From NCBI GenBank assembly GCA_016790515.1, contig JAEUOY010000142.1, positions 1 through 54,682 of the forward strand: 54,682 nt of DNA. The letters are read 5' to 3'. The position numbers and the translations under genes are program-made. Of the stretch, positions 1-8,398 are shown piece after piece. The number at the start of each line of letters is the position of its first letter. Position 1 is the first letter of the stretch. This DNA comes from Burkholderiaceae bacterium. Lineage in GTDB: Bacteria; Pseudomonadota; Gammaproteobacteria; Burkholderiales; Burkholderiaceae_C. Below the pieces are notes generated by a model. That model searched no databases. It saw only the letters and a program-made list of their open reading frames with translations, and was not told the DNA's origin.

Positions 1-995
<995 letters not shown>

Positions 996-1007
996 CGGAA
1001 TACTCCG

Positions 1008-1634
1008 TCAGGCGGCGGCGCGGGTGCCGCCCAGTCGACTGCGCAGGTTGCGGATCAGGGATTTCAGGAACTTCAGCAGCAGCAGGGTCAGCACCACGCT
1101 GAGCCCCAGCACGGCGAGCAGTGCCGCGGCGAACCCCAGCGGGTGGGCGAGGGCCAGCCACAGCATCGCCGGCACCGCGGCATCACCGGCCAGCGAGGCG
1201 GCGACGTTGGAGAACGGCTCGGGCGAGGTGTTGATCGCCGCCCGTGTCGTGGCCTTGGCGACATGGCTGGTGGCCGCCAGCGTGCCGCCCAGCAGGCCGG
1301 CGACCATGGACCAGCTGGTGGGGTCGCCGCCGAACACCGCCGCCGCCAGCGCCACCCCGGCGGGGATGCGCACCAGCGTGTGCACCGCATCCCACAGCGA
1401 ATCGAGGCCCGGGATCTTGTCGGCAACGAACTCCACCACCAGCATCAGGCCGGTCGCGCCCAGCATCCACGGGCTCTGCAGCAGCTGAAGTCCCGGCGGC
1501 AGCAGCACCCAGTCGAGTGCGCCGGCCAGGCCGGTGAAGAACACCACCGCGTAGAGCCGCACGCCGCTGGCCCAGCCCAATGCGGCGGCCAGCGCGATCA
1601 ACTGGCTGGTGTCGAGCGCGACGGGGGGCGTCAT
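1008..1634 (-). CDS. DUF4126-family membrane protein
   Basis: A 208-residue protein of unknown function that resembles the DUF4126 family. It is very hydrophobic, with segments near residues 12-35, 52-68, 90-125 and 150-185, and ends in a basic tail (about residues 188-208) that probably faces the cytoplasm. The family has no established activity. The gene sits between liuB and liuD on the same strand with gaps of 19 and 12 bp, so it is almost certainly part of that carboxylase operon. A membrane role linked to substrate entry or quality control would be guesswork. The second ATG, an alternative start, lies far inside the hydrophobic region, so the first ATG is kept. Confidence 0.72.
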   Translation of the reverse strand: MTPPVALDTSQLIALAAALGWASGVRLYAVVFFTGLAGALDWVLLPPGLQLLQSPWMLGATGLMLVVEFVADKIPGLDSLWDAVHTLVRIPAGVALAAAVFGGDPTSWSMVAGLLGGTLAATSHVAKATTRAAINTSPEPFSNVAASLAGDAAVPAMLWLALAHPLGFAAALLAVLGLSVVLTLLLLKFLKSLIRNLRSRLGGTRAAA

Positions 1635-1653
1635 CGGCAGTCCGCCATCGGGC

Positions 1654-3276
1654 TCACATCCGGAACACGCCGAACCTCGTCTCGGGGATCGGCGCGTTCA
1701 GGCTCGCCGACAGCCCGAGCGCCAGCACGCGGCGGGTGTCGGCCGGGTCGATCACACCGTCGTCCCACAGCCGGGCGCTGGCGTAGTACGGGTGGCCCTG
1801 GCGTTCGTACTGGTCGCGGATCGGCTGCTTGAAGGCCTCCTCCTCGGCCGCGCTCCACTGACCGCCGCGGCCCTCGATGCCGTCGCGCCGCACCGTGGCC
1901 AGCACGCTGGCGGCCTGTTCGCCGCCCATCACCGAGATGCGCGCGTTCGGCCACATCCACAGGAAGCGCGGCGAATAGGCGCGGCCGCACATGCCGTAGT
2001 TGCCGGCGCCGAAGCTGCCGCCGATGATCACCGTGAACTTCGGCACCGCGGCGCAGGCCACCGCGGTGACCATCTTGGCGCCGGCGCGGGCGATGCCCTC
2101 GTTCTCGTACTTGCGCCCGACCATGAAGCCGGTGATGTTCTGCAGGAACACCAGCGGGATCCGGCGCTGGCAGCACAGCTCGATGAAGTGCGCACCCTTG
2201 TTCGCGCTCTCGGCGAACAGGATGCCGTTGTTGGCGACGATGCCCACCGGCAGGCCCTCGATGTGGGCGAAGCCGCAGACCAGCGTGGCGCCGTAGCGCG
2301 CCTTGAACTCGTCGAAGGCGCTGTCGTCGACGACACGGGCGATGACCTCGCGCACGTCGAAGGGCTTGCGGGTGTCGGTCGGGATCACGCCGTGCAGTTC
2401 CTCGACCGGGTAGCGCGGCGGCTTCGGCGCCTGCAGCGCCAGCGGCTGCGGCTTGGTCCGGTTCAGCCGCGCCACCGCCTGGCGCGCCAGCGCCAGCGCA
2501 TGCAGGTCGTTCTCGGCCAGGTGGTCGGCGACGCCCGACAGCCGCGTGTGCACGTCGCCGCCGCCCAGGTCCTCGGCCGACACCACCTCGCCGGTGGCCG
2601 CCTTCACCAGCGGCGGGCCGCCGAGGAAGATCGTGCCCTGGTTCTTCACGATGATGGTCTCGTCGCTCATCGCCGGCACGTAGGCGCCGCCGGCGGTGCA
2701 CGAACCCATCACCACCGCGATCTGCGGGATGCCGGCGCCGCTGAGGTTGGCCTGGTTGTAGAAGATGCGGCCGAAATGGTCGCGGTCGGGGAAGACCTCG
2801 TCCTGGTTCGGCAGGTTGGCGCCGCCCGAATCGACCAAGTAGATGCAGGGCAGGTGGTTCTGCGCGGCGATCTCCTGCGCACGCAGGTGCTTCTTGACCG
2901 TCAGCGGGTAGTAGGTGCCGCCCTTCACGGTGGCGTCGTTGCAGACGATCAGGCATTCGATGCCGGCGACCCGGCCGATGCCGCAGATCAGTCCGGCGCA
3001 GGGCGCCGCGTCGCTGCCGTCCTTCTCGGGGTACAGGCCCAGCGCGGCCAGCGGCGCGATCTCGAGGAAGGGCGTGTCGGGGTCGAGCAGCCGCTCGACG
3101 CGCTCGCGCGGCAGCAGCTTGCCGCGGCCCAGGTGCTTGGCGCGGGCCTCGGGGCCGCCGCCCTCGGCGATCCCGGCCAGCCGGGCGTTGAGATCGTCCA
3201 CCAGCGAGCGCATCGCAGCGGCATGGCCGCGGAAGGCTTCGGATCGGGCGTTGAGCTTGCTCTGCAGGTGGGCCAT
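1654..3276 (-). CDS. liuB: 3-methylcrotonyl-CoA carboxylase, carboxyltransferase (beta) subunit
   Basis: The 540-residue length is normal for MccB. It transfers CO2 from carboxy-biotin to 3-methylcrotonyl-CoA in leucine catabolism. Diagnostic stretches are [19 protein letters not shown] and [18 protein letters not shown] in the N-terminal acyl-CoA binding half. In the C-terminal carboxyltransferase half they are the QNITGFMVG block, the [14 protein letters not shown] block and [11 protein letters not shown], followed by a C-terminal [14 protein letters not shown]. MccB sequences carry the [16 protein letters not shown] block, whereas propionyl-CoA carboxylase beta does not. It is the first gene of a leftward operon with a DUF4126 gene and liuD, preceded by a LiuR-type palindromic promoter. 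The other usual liu genes (liuR, liuA, liuC) are not in this window. Confidence 0.93.
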   Translation of the reverse strand: MAHLQSKLNARSEAFRGHAAAMRSLVDDLNARLAGIAEGGGPEARAKHLGRGKLLPRERVERLLDPDTPFLEIAPLAALGLYPEKDGSDAAPCAGLICGIGRVAGIECLIVCNDATVKGGTYYPLTVKKHLRAQEIAAQNHLPCIYLVDSGGANLPNQDEVFPDRDHFGRIFYNQANLSGAGIPQIAVVMGSCTAGGAYVPAMSDETIIVKNQGTIFLGGPPLVKAATGEVVSAEDLGGGDVHTRLSGVADHLAENDLHALALARQAVARLNRTKPQPLALQAPKPPRYPVEELHGVIPTDTRKPFDVREVIARVVDDSAFDEFKARYGATLVCGFAHIEGLPVGIVANNGILFAESANKGAHFIELCCQRRIPLVFLQNITGFMVGRKYENEGIARAGAKMVTAVACAAVPKFTVIIGGSFGAGNYGMCGRAYSPRFLWMWPNARISVMGGEQAASVLATVRRDGIEGRGGQWSAAEEEAFKQPIRDQYERQGHPYYASARLWDDGVIDPADTRRVLALGLSASLNAPIPETRFGVFRM

Positions 3277-3358
3277 GCGGTCTCCGGCGCGGGATGGTTC
3301 TGGTGATCTCTGGTGAGCGACGGCGCCAGCTTAAACCGCCACGCCGATGGCGGGCCGC

Positions 3359-3391
3359 ATTATCAATTGACGTTTACGTAAACGTCAATTG
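3359..3391 (-). promoter_or_regulatory. liuB promoter with palindromic LiuR/MerR-type operator
   Basis: Positions 3364-3391 form a perfect 28-bp palindrome centred on TTTACGTAAA with TTGACG/CGTCAA arms. On the minus strand a -35 TTGACG (3388-3383) and a -10 GATAAT (3364-3359) are separated by 18 bp, and the dyad fills that spacer. An overlong spacer occupied by a dyad is the hallmark of MerR-family promoters. The ACGTNNACGT-like core agrees with what is known of LiuR operators in front of liu genes of gamma- and betaproteobacteria. On the plus strand the matching -10 position is poor, so the promoter faces liuB. The regulator gene itself is not in the window. Confidence 0.75.
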
Positions 3392-3510
3392 CGATCGACC
3401 ACCCCGCCGGCGCCCACGGGCAACGAACTGGGGAGCCCGGGGCCGGCCCGGGTAGCCAGACGCCGCGATTGCATGACAATGACCTGGGTCAAAGGAGCCG
3501 TCAACACGCC

Positions 3511-4539
3511 ATGGCCGTCGAGCGCGTCGTTCCGATCAAGGCCGGCGATGGCCGGGACCTGAACCTGGTGCACCTGCGCGGGCCGCGGCCGCCGACCCGG
3601 GGGCCGGTGCTGCTGGTGCACGGCGCCGGCGTGCGCGCCAACATCTTCCGCCCGCCGGTGTCGCTGCACTTCGTCGACGCGCTGCTCGACGCCGGCCACG
3701 ATGTCTGGCTCGAGAACTGGCGCGCCAGCATCGACCTGGCGCCCTGCCGCTGGACGCTGGACCAGGCCGCGCTGCACGACCACCCCGCCGCGGTGCGCGC
3801 CGTGCTGGCCGAGACCGGCGCCCCGCGTCTGAAGGCGGTGATCCACTGCCAGGGCTCGACCAGCTTCACGATGGCCGCGCTGGCCGGGCTGCTGCCGCAG
3901 GTCAGCGACATCGTCAGCAACGCGGTGTCGCTGCACCCGATGGTCTGCACCGCCTCGCGCGTCAAGGGCCAGCTGGCCCTGCCGCTGGTCGGCCTGCTGA
4001 CCGACCGGCTGAACCCGCAATGGGGCGAGGGCCGAGGCGACGGCGCCGGGCGCTGGCCGGCCCGGCTGTTGCGCGCGCTGGTCGAACTGACCCACCATGA
4101 GTGCGACAACGGCGTCTGCAGGTTCTCGAGCTTCACCTACGGCACCGGCTTTCCGGTGCTGTGGCGGCACGAGAACCTCAGCGAAGCCACCCACGACTGG
4201 CTGCGCGACGAGTTCGCCGAGGTGCCGCTGAGCTTCTTCCGCCAGATGGCGCGCTGCCTGCAGGCCGGCCACCTGGTGCGCCACGAACCGCTGCCGGGGC
4301 TGCCGGCCGATTTCGCCGCGCAGCCGCCGCGCTGCGATGCCCGCTTCACCTTCGTCGCCGGCCGCCGCAACGACTGCTTCCAGTGGCAGGGCCAGCGGGC
4401 CAGCTTCGAATGGTTCGATCGTCACCAGCCAGGACGCCACGCCTTCCATCGGTTCGAGGACTATGGCCACCTCGACGTCTTCCTCGGCCAGAACGCCGCC
4501 CGCGACACCTTTCCGGTGATGCTGGCGGCGCTGGCCTGA
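3511..4539 (+). CDS. alpha/beta-hydrolase fold protein linked to a GMC oxidase
   Basis: About 342 residues from the chosen ATG at 3511, which has AAAGGAG 13 bp upstream; a TTG at 3469 would add 14 unconvincing residues. PVLLVHGAGVRANIF matches the oxyanion-hole HG motif. The strand after it is followed by VIHCQGSTSF, a nucleophile-elbow-like C-x-G-S context where the usual G-x-S-x-G is replaced by HCQGS, and EDYGHLDVFLG supplies the terminal His. The canonical nucleophile is therefore uncertain: the Cys-Gln-Gly-Ser could use Cys or Ser. No signal peptide is seen. The next genes, a 204-aa orphan and a GMC oxidoreductase, follow with short gaps and good ribosome sites, suggesting joint action on a sterol-like or lipid substrate (inference). 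Confidence 0.72.
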   Translation: MAVERVVPIKAGDGRDLNLVHLRGPRPPTRGPVLLVHGAGVRANIFRPPVSLHFVDALLDAGHDVWLENWRASIDLAPCRWTLDQAALHDHPAAVRAVLAETGAPRLKAVIHCQGSTSFTMAALAGLLPQVSDIVSNAVSLHPMVCTASRVKGQLALPLVGLLTDRLNPQWGEGRGDGAGRWPARLLRALVELTHHECDNGVCRFSSFTYGTGFPVLWRHENLSEATHDWLRDEFAEVPLSFFRQMARCLQAGHLVRHEPLPGLPADFAAQPPRCDARFTFVAGRRNDCFQWQGQRASFEWFDRHQPGRHAFHRFEDYGHLDVFLGQNAARDTFPVMLAALA

Positions 4540-4581
4540 TCGCCGCCCCTTTCCCCCCTCTCGCCACCCAGGAGCCCGACC

Positions 4582-5196
4582 ATGACCGCTTCGATCAAGG
4601 ACGACCACACCGGCATCACCTTCCGCGAGACCATGGCCGGCGGCTTCGCGCTGGGCACCACCGACCCCGAGGCCGGCGCGAAGAGCCCCGATCAGCTGGC
4701 GATGCACGCCACCATCCACATCCACGACATCGACGCCTTCATCGCCGACCCGCAGCACAAGGCCGAACTGACCGGCACGATCGACTTCGCGCCGCTGGGC
4801 TCGGGGCTGGTGGCCGACAGCGGCGTGTTCGGCCTGTTCAGCCCCAGCGGCAACCCCGAGCTGACCTACATGGTCTACGAGCTCGGCTTCGCCCATGGCG
4901 GCCAGCGCCACTACCTGGCCGGCAAGAAGCATGTCAAGCTCGGCAGCCCGCTGCGGATGTGGGGCGAGACCACGACGCTGTACACCACGCTGCACCAGGG
5001 CCCCGATGCCAGCGGCAAGGTGCTGGGCGCCGGCGTGCTGACGCTGGGTGTCGTCGCGCTGTTCAAGTTGCTCGGGACGCTGGAGGCCACCGACAGCGAC
5101 AGCCTGCTCGAATCGGCCACCGCCAAGGCCAAGTTCTTCAAGTTCTTCAGCAGCGAACTGACACGCACCTACGTGACCCAGCAACCCGACACCTGA
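4582..5196 (+). CDS. conserved hypothetical protein between hydrolase and GMC oxidase
   Basis: A 204-residue protein I cannot assign to a named family. The start is secure: AGGAG at 4570-4574, 7 bp before ATG. Residues 12-145 look all-beta, with repeated Gly/Asp/His-rich strands such as HATIHIHDIDAFIADP, LTYMVYELGFAHGG and HYLAGKKHVKLG, suggesting a small barrel or sandwich. Residues 148-200 carry a hydrophobic stretch (VLTLGVVALFKLLGTL) and an amphipathic tail, perhaps a peripheral membrane contact. It lies 42 bp after the hydrolase and 48 bp before the GMC oxidase. I believe related sequences occur as a domain next to cholesterol-oxidase-like GMC proteins in other bacteria, but that is from memory and unverified. 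Confidence 0.7.
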   Translation: MTASIKDDHTGITFRETMAGGFALGTTDPEAGAKSPDQLAMHATIHIHDIDAFIADPQHKAELTGTIDFAPLGSGLVADSGVFGLFSPSGNPELTYMVYELGFAHGGQRHYLAGKKHVKLGSPLRMWGETTTLYTTLHQGPDASGKVLGAGVLTLGVVALFKLLGTLEATDSDSLLESATAKAKFFKFFSSELTRTYVTQQPDT

Positions 5197-5244
5197 GGCG
5201 GTGCCCCCACCGCAGCGACCGCCAGAACGACAAGAGGGAACCCC

Positions 5245-6855
5245 ATGGCCAAGTTCGACCACGACGCGATCGTCATCGGCAGCGGTTTCGGCGGCGCCGT
5301 CTCGGCCTGCCGGCTGGCCGAGGCCGGCATGAAGGTGCTGGTGCTCGAACGCGGCCGGCGCTGGACCCCCGAGACCTACCCGCGCAATCCCGACGACCCC
5401 TGGCTCTGGAACCAGGACCAGCCGCAGCTGTTCAACGGCTGGGCCGACCTGCGCACCTTCTCCGACATGTGGGTGGCCGCCGGCGCCGGCGTCGGCGGCG
5501 GCTCGCTGATCTACGCCAACGTCTCGGTCGAGGCCAGGCCCGAGGTCTTCGACGGCCGCTGGCCGCAGGGCCTGACCCACGCCGCGCTGAAGCCCTACTA
5601 CGACCGCGTCGCGCAGATGATGGATTTGTCGACCATCCCCGACAACCAGCTCACCGCCCGCTACTGGCTGATGAAGGAAGGCGCCGAGAAATTGGGCTGG
5701 GGCGAGCGCTTCCACAAGGTGCCGCTGGCCGTCAGCTTCGACCCCGCATTCGACCCCGAGCGCGCGCCGGCGCGCGCCGACAGCCACAGCAAGCCCTTCA
5801 CCAACCGCCACGGCGTGCCGCAGGGCACCTGCGTGCACTGCGGCAACTGCGACATCGGCTGCCAGGTCAAGGCCAAGAACACGCTCGACCTGAACTACCT
5901 GGCGGTGGCCGAGCAGCACCGGTGCGAGATCCGGCCGTTGCACCTGGTGACGAAGATCGAGCCGCTGGGCAGCGGGGAACACGGCGGGCAAGGCAGCGGC
6001 TACCGCGTGCACTTCGACCACCTCGACGGCGGCCAGCGCCGCGCCGGCAGCGCCAGCGCAGTGCGGGTGATCGTGGCCGCCGGCTCGATCGGCAGCACCG
6101 AGCTGCTGCTGCGCAGCCGCGACCAGTACCGCACGCTGCCGAAGCTGTCGGGCCGGCTCGGCAAGGGCTGGGCCTTCAACGGCGACTTCGTCACCCCCAG
6201 CTTCCACAAGGGGCGCAAGGTCTCGCCGTCGCACGGGCCGACGATCTCCAGCGCGATCGACCTGCTCGACGGCGTCTACAAGAACCAGGCGCTGTTCATC
6301 GAGGACGGCGGCGTGCCCAACCTGGCCGGCGAGTTCATCCGCCAGCGGCTGAAGAGCCTGCCCGGCGGCAAGCTGCGCAAGCTGTGGCAGGAACTGGGCT
6401 CGCATGCCGACGTGCAGGACCCGCTGAGCAACATGATGCCGTGGTTCGGCCAGGCGGTGGACGCCGCCGACGGCGAGCTCTACCTCGGCCGGCTCTGGTA
6501 CATGCCCTGGCGCCGCACGCTGAAGATGAACTGGGACTACCGCGCCAGCGAGGCGACGGTCAACGCGATGGTCGAGGTGCACGAGAAGCTGTCCGCGGCC
6601 ACCGGCGGCACGCCCTTCGTGCCGCCGACCTGGACGATCGCCAGGAACCTGATCACGCCGCACCCGCTGGGCGGCTGCAACATGGCCGACAGCGCCGACC
6701 GGGGCGTGGTCGACGGCCATGGCCAGGTCTTCGGCTACCCCGGCCTGCACGTGATGGACGGCGCCACGCTGCCGCGCGCGATCGGGCTGAACCCCTCGCG
6801 CACGATCGCCGCGCTGGCCGAACGCGGAGCCGAACACATCGTGCGGCACGCCTGA
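5245..6855 (+). CDS. GMC oxidoreductase, cholesterol-oxidase-like, with cysteine-rich motif
   Basis: A 536-residue flavoenzyme. The Rossmann FAD motif GSGFGGAV is at about residues 12-19, GAGVGGGSLIYANV is the GMC signature region (about 80-95), and HPLGGCNMA plus GLNPSRTIAALAERGAEHI near the C-terminus supply the active-site His/Asn pair. A CVHCGNCDIGC motif (about 194-204) followed by KNTLDLNYL resembles the cysteine cluster of mycobacterial ChoD-type proteins; whether it binds Fe-S is unknown. There is no twin-arginine or Sec signal, so it is cytosolic or associated through its partners. The start is preceded by AGAGGG. It is the third gene of a plus-strand unit with the alpha/beta hydrolase and orphan protein. 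The substrate could be a steroid or another secondary alcohol. Confidence 0.85.
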   Translation: MAKFDHDAIVIGSGFGGAVSACRLAEAGMKVLVLERGRRWTPETYPRNPDDPWLWNQDQPQLFNGWADLRTFSDMWVAAGAGVGGGSLIYANVSVEARPEVFDGRWPQGLTHAALKPYYDRVAQMMDLSTIPDNQLTARYWLMKEGAEKLGWGERFHKVPLAVSFDPAFDPERAPARADSHSKPFTNRHGVPQGTCVHCGNCDIGCQVKAKNTLDLNYLAVAEQHRCEIRPLHLVTKIEPLGSGEHGGQGSGYRVHFDHLDGGQRRAGSASAVRVIVAAGSIGSTELLLRSRDQYRTLPKLSGRLGKGWAFNGDFVTPSFHKGRKVSPSHGPTISSAIDLLDGVYKNQALFIEDGGVPNLAGEFIRQRLKSLPGGKLRKLWQELGSHADVQDPLSNMMPWFGQAVDAADGELYLGRLWYMPWRRTLKMNWDYRASEATVNAMVEVHEKLSAATGGTPFVPPTWTIARNLITPHPLGGCNMADSADRGVVDGHGQVFGYPGLHVMDGATLPRAIGLNPSRTIAALAERGAEHIVRHA

Positions 6856-6879
6856 TCCCGTGCCGGCCGCGGCGCCGGC

Positions 6880-7470
6880 CTATTTCTGCCAGGCCACGCC
6901 GTCCTCGTTGAGGATCGCGTCCAGCGGCACGTCGTGCGGCTCGGGCTCCAGCCAGGGGATGTAGCCGTGCGCATAGCCCACCCCGACGGTGAAGGGCCGC
7001 GGCTGCAAGGCCGCCAAGGTGCGGTCGTAGAAGCCGCCGCCATAGCCCAGCCGGGTGCCGTTCGGCCCATAGCCGACACAGGGCACCAGCAGCATCTGCG
7101 GCTCGAATTCGGCCGTGTCCTTGGGCTTGGGGATGCCGAAGGCGTCGTCTTCCATCGGGCAGCCCGGGTACCAGACGTGGAAGCGCAGCTGCTTGGTGTC
7201 GCGGTCGATCACCGGCAGGCCGATGCGCCGCTGCTCGCCGCCCTCGCTCCAGCGGTACAGCGCCGGCAGCGCGTCGAACTCGCCCTTGATCGCCCAGTAG
7301 GCCCCGACCGAGGTCTCGCTGCGCCCCACCAGCCAGACCCGCAGCACCTGCTGCAGGTGCACCGCGCGCTGGTGGCGGTCGACCATCGCCAGGCGCTCGG
7401 CCTGCAGCGCGCGGCGCAGCTCCTTCTTGTCGCGCGAGGGTTCGAAGCTGAAGCGGTAGGTGGAGCTCAT
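6880..7470 (-). CDS. 5-formyltetrahydrofolate cyclo-ligase
   Basis: A 196-residue enzyme that converts 5-formyl-THF to 5,10-methenyl-THF using ATP. The basic N-terminus SRDKKELRRALQAER and the C-terminal GYGPNGTRLGYGGGFYDR loop (the G-x-R-L-G-x-G-G-G-x-Y-D-R family signature, about residues 137-154) identify it. A start 21 bp further upstream exists, but MSSTYRF at 7470 fits other members better. It is convergent with the GMC gene (24-bp gap) and divergent from the TfoX-like gene. In many bacteria this gene is ygfA or fthC, next to 6S RNA. I looked for a 6S-like structure in the short gap on its upstream side and saw none. Confidence 0.9.
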   Translation of the reverse strand: MSSTYRFSFEPSRDKKELRRALQAERLAMVDRHQRAVHLQQVLRVWLVGRSETSVGAYWAIKGEFDALPALYRWSEGGEQRRIGLPVIDRDTKQLRFHVWYPGCPMEDDAFGIPKPKDTAEFEPQMLLVPCVGYGPNGTRLGYGGGFYDRTLAALQPRPFTVGVGYAHGYIPWLEPEPHDVPLDAILNEDGVAWQK

Positions 7471-7541
7471 GCGCCGATTGTCGGCGAGCACAGCCGCGCC
7501 CGGAGCGCCGCAGGGCGGCTTTGCTGCCTACACTGCGCACC

Positions 7542-8000
7542 ATGGCGGTCGACCCGAGCCTCGTCGCGCATTGCCTGGAGCTGCTGTCCGTGCTGGGGCC
7601 GGCACGCTCGCGGCGCATGTTCGGCGGCCAGGGGCTCTATGTCGGCGAGCACTTCGTCGCGCTGATCGCCGACGACACGCTCTACCTGAAGGCCGACGAA
7701 CTGGCCCGCCCGGCCTTCGAGGCCGCCGGCTGCCGCCCGTTCAGCTACAACGCAGCCGGCGGCCGGCGCGCGGTGATGGCCTACTGGAGCGCGCCCGACG
7801 AGGCGATGGAGTCGCCGGCGCAGATGCGGCCCTGGGCCCGGCAGGCCCTGGAGTCGGCGCTGCGCGCCGCCGCGGCCAGGCGCACCGCCGTGCCGCGCAA
7901 GGCTGCCGCCAGGGCGCGCCAGACCGCCGCCACCGGCGACGCACCGGCCGGGCGCAGCCCCGGCGCCGCCTCGACCCGCCCGAGGCGCGCCAAGGCCTGA
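7542..8000 (+). CDS. TfoX/Sxy N-terminal domain protein
   Basis: A 152-residue protein whose first 110 residues match the TfoX N-terminal domain: VLGPARSRRMFGGQGLYVGEHFVALIADDTLYLKAD, then PFSYNAAGGRRAVMAYWSAPDEAME. The C-terminal TfoX domain is replaced by an Ala/Arg-rich basic tail (residues 108-152) that may bind nucleic acid. A -10-like TACACT at 7529-7534 sits only 7 bp before ATG with no Shine-Dalgarno, so translation may be leaderless. In E. coli the full-length protein controls competence; single-domain forms have no settled role. The last 220 bp overlap the DUF2917 gene on the other strand. Confidence 0.75.
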   Translation: MAVDPSLVAHCLELLSVLGPARSRRMFGGQGLYVGEHFVALIADDTLYLKADELARPAFEAAGCRPFSYNAAGGRRAVMAYWSAPDEAMESPAQMRPWARQALESALRAAAARRTAVPRKAAARARQTAATGDAPAGRSPGAASTRPRRAKA

Positions 8001-8272
8001 GCGTCGCCGGCCTGGGCCCAGTGCAGGCCCACCGCCTGCCCGGCGCGCCACGGCTCGGCGACCAGTTCGTCGCCGCGACCGAGGTACAGCGCGTCGTGAC
8101 CCGACAGCACATGGTCGACCCCTTCGCCGCCGCGCGTGATCCACGCCCGGCCGCCCTCGACCCAGAGCCAGCCGGCACGGTCGGACTGCAGCCGCAGTGC
8201 ACCGGCCAGGCGCAGCTGGCGCGGCGTGCCGCCGAGTTGCTGAAACGCCGCAGACTGATGACTGAATCTCAT
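7781..8272 (-). CDS. DUF2917 family protein
   Basis: A 163-residue frame starting MRFSHQSAAFQQLGG, with AAGGAG correctly spaced upstream. Residues 15-92 fit the DUF2917 family: LRLQSDRAGWLWVEGGRAWITRGGEGVDHVLSGHDALYLGRGDELVAEPW reads as a short all-beta cupin-like core. The remaining 70 residues are low-complexity Ala/Arg-rich sequence lying antisense to the tail of the TfoX-like gene, so the real product may be shorter if one of the two tails is mis-scored. It is divergent from a LysR regulator 126 bp away, a pairing I recall as common in Burkholderiales. Function unknown. Confidence 0.68.
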   Translation of the reverse strand: MRFSHQSAAFQQLGGTPRQLRLAGALRLQSDRAGWLWVEGGRAWITRGGEGVDHVLSGHDALYLGRGDELVAEPWRAGQAVGLHWAQAGDAQALARLGRVEAAPGLRPAGASPVAAVWRALAAALRGTAVRLAAAARSADSRACRAQGRICAGDSIASSGALQ

Positions 8273-8398
8273 GGATGCTCCTTCGCGCCCGGAGCCTTCG
8301 AGAGGCCGGCCGCACCAAGGTTGACGAGGCCTTGATGATCGGTGAAAACCCGGGCATGATCCAATGCTGGAAATGCTCTCTATTGATGAGCTGATGAC
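8273..8398. promoter_or_regulatory. divergent promoter region, DUF2917 / LysR regulator
   Basis: The 126-bp gap between two divergent starts holds an AT-richer block at 8326-8398, in contrast to the GC-rich surroundings. ATGATC and AATGCT/AATGCTC occur as close repeats (8334-8375), and CTATTGATGAG lies just before the LysR start. LysR proteins usually control a divergent neighbour through T-N11-A sites in such a gap, so this is the likely operator zone. No single site is clear enough to call. Confidence 0.4.

Noticed and set aside
3385-6849. Antisense reading frame of over 1100 codons opposite the hydrolase/GMC genes
   Set aside because: Pure shadow of GC-rich codon use: low-complexity Ala/Arg/Gly/Gln/His sequence, no domain, no ribosome site, and the plus-strand genes have clear families.
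6856-7520. 6S RNA next to the 5-formyl-THF cyclo-ligase
   Set aside because: The gap to the next gene is only about 70 bp and shows no long 6S-like stem.
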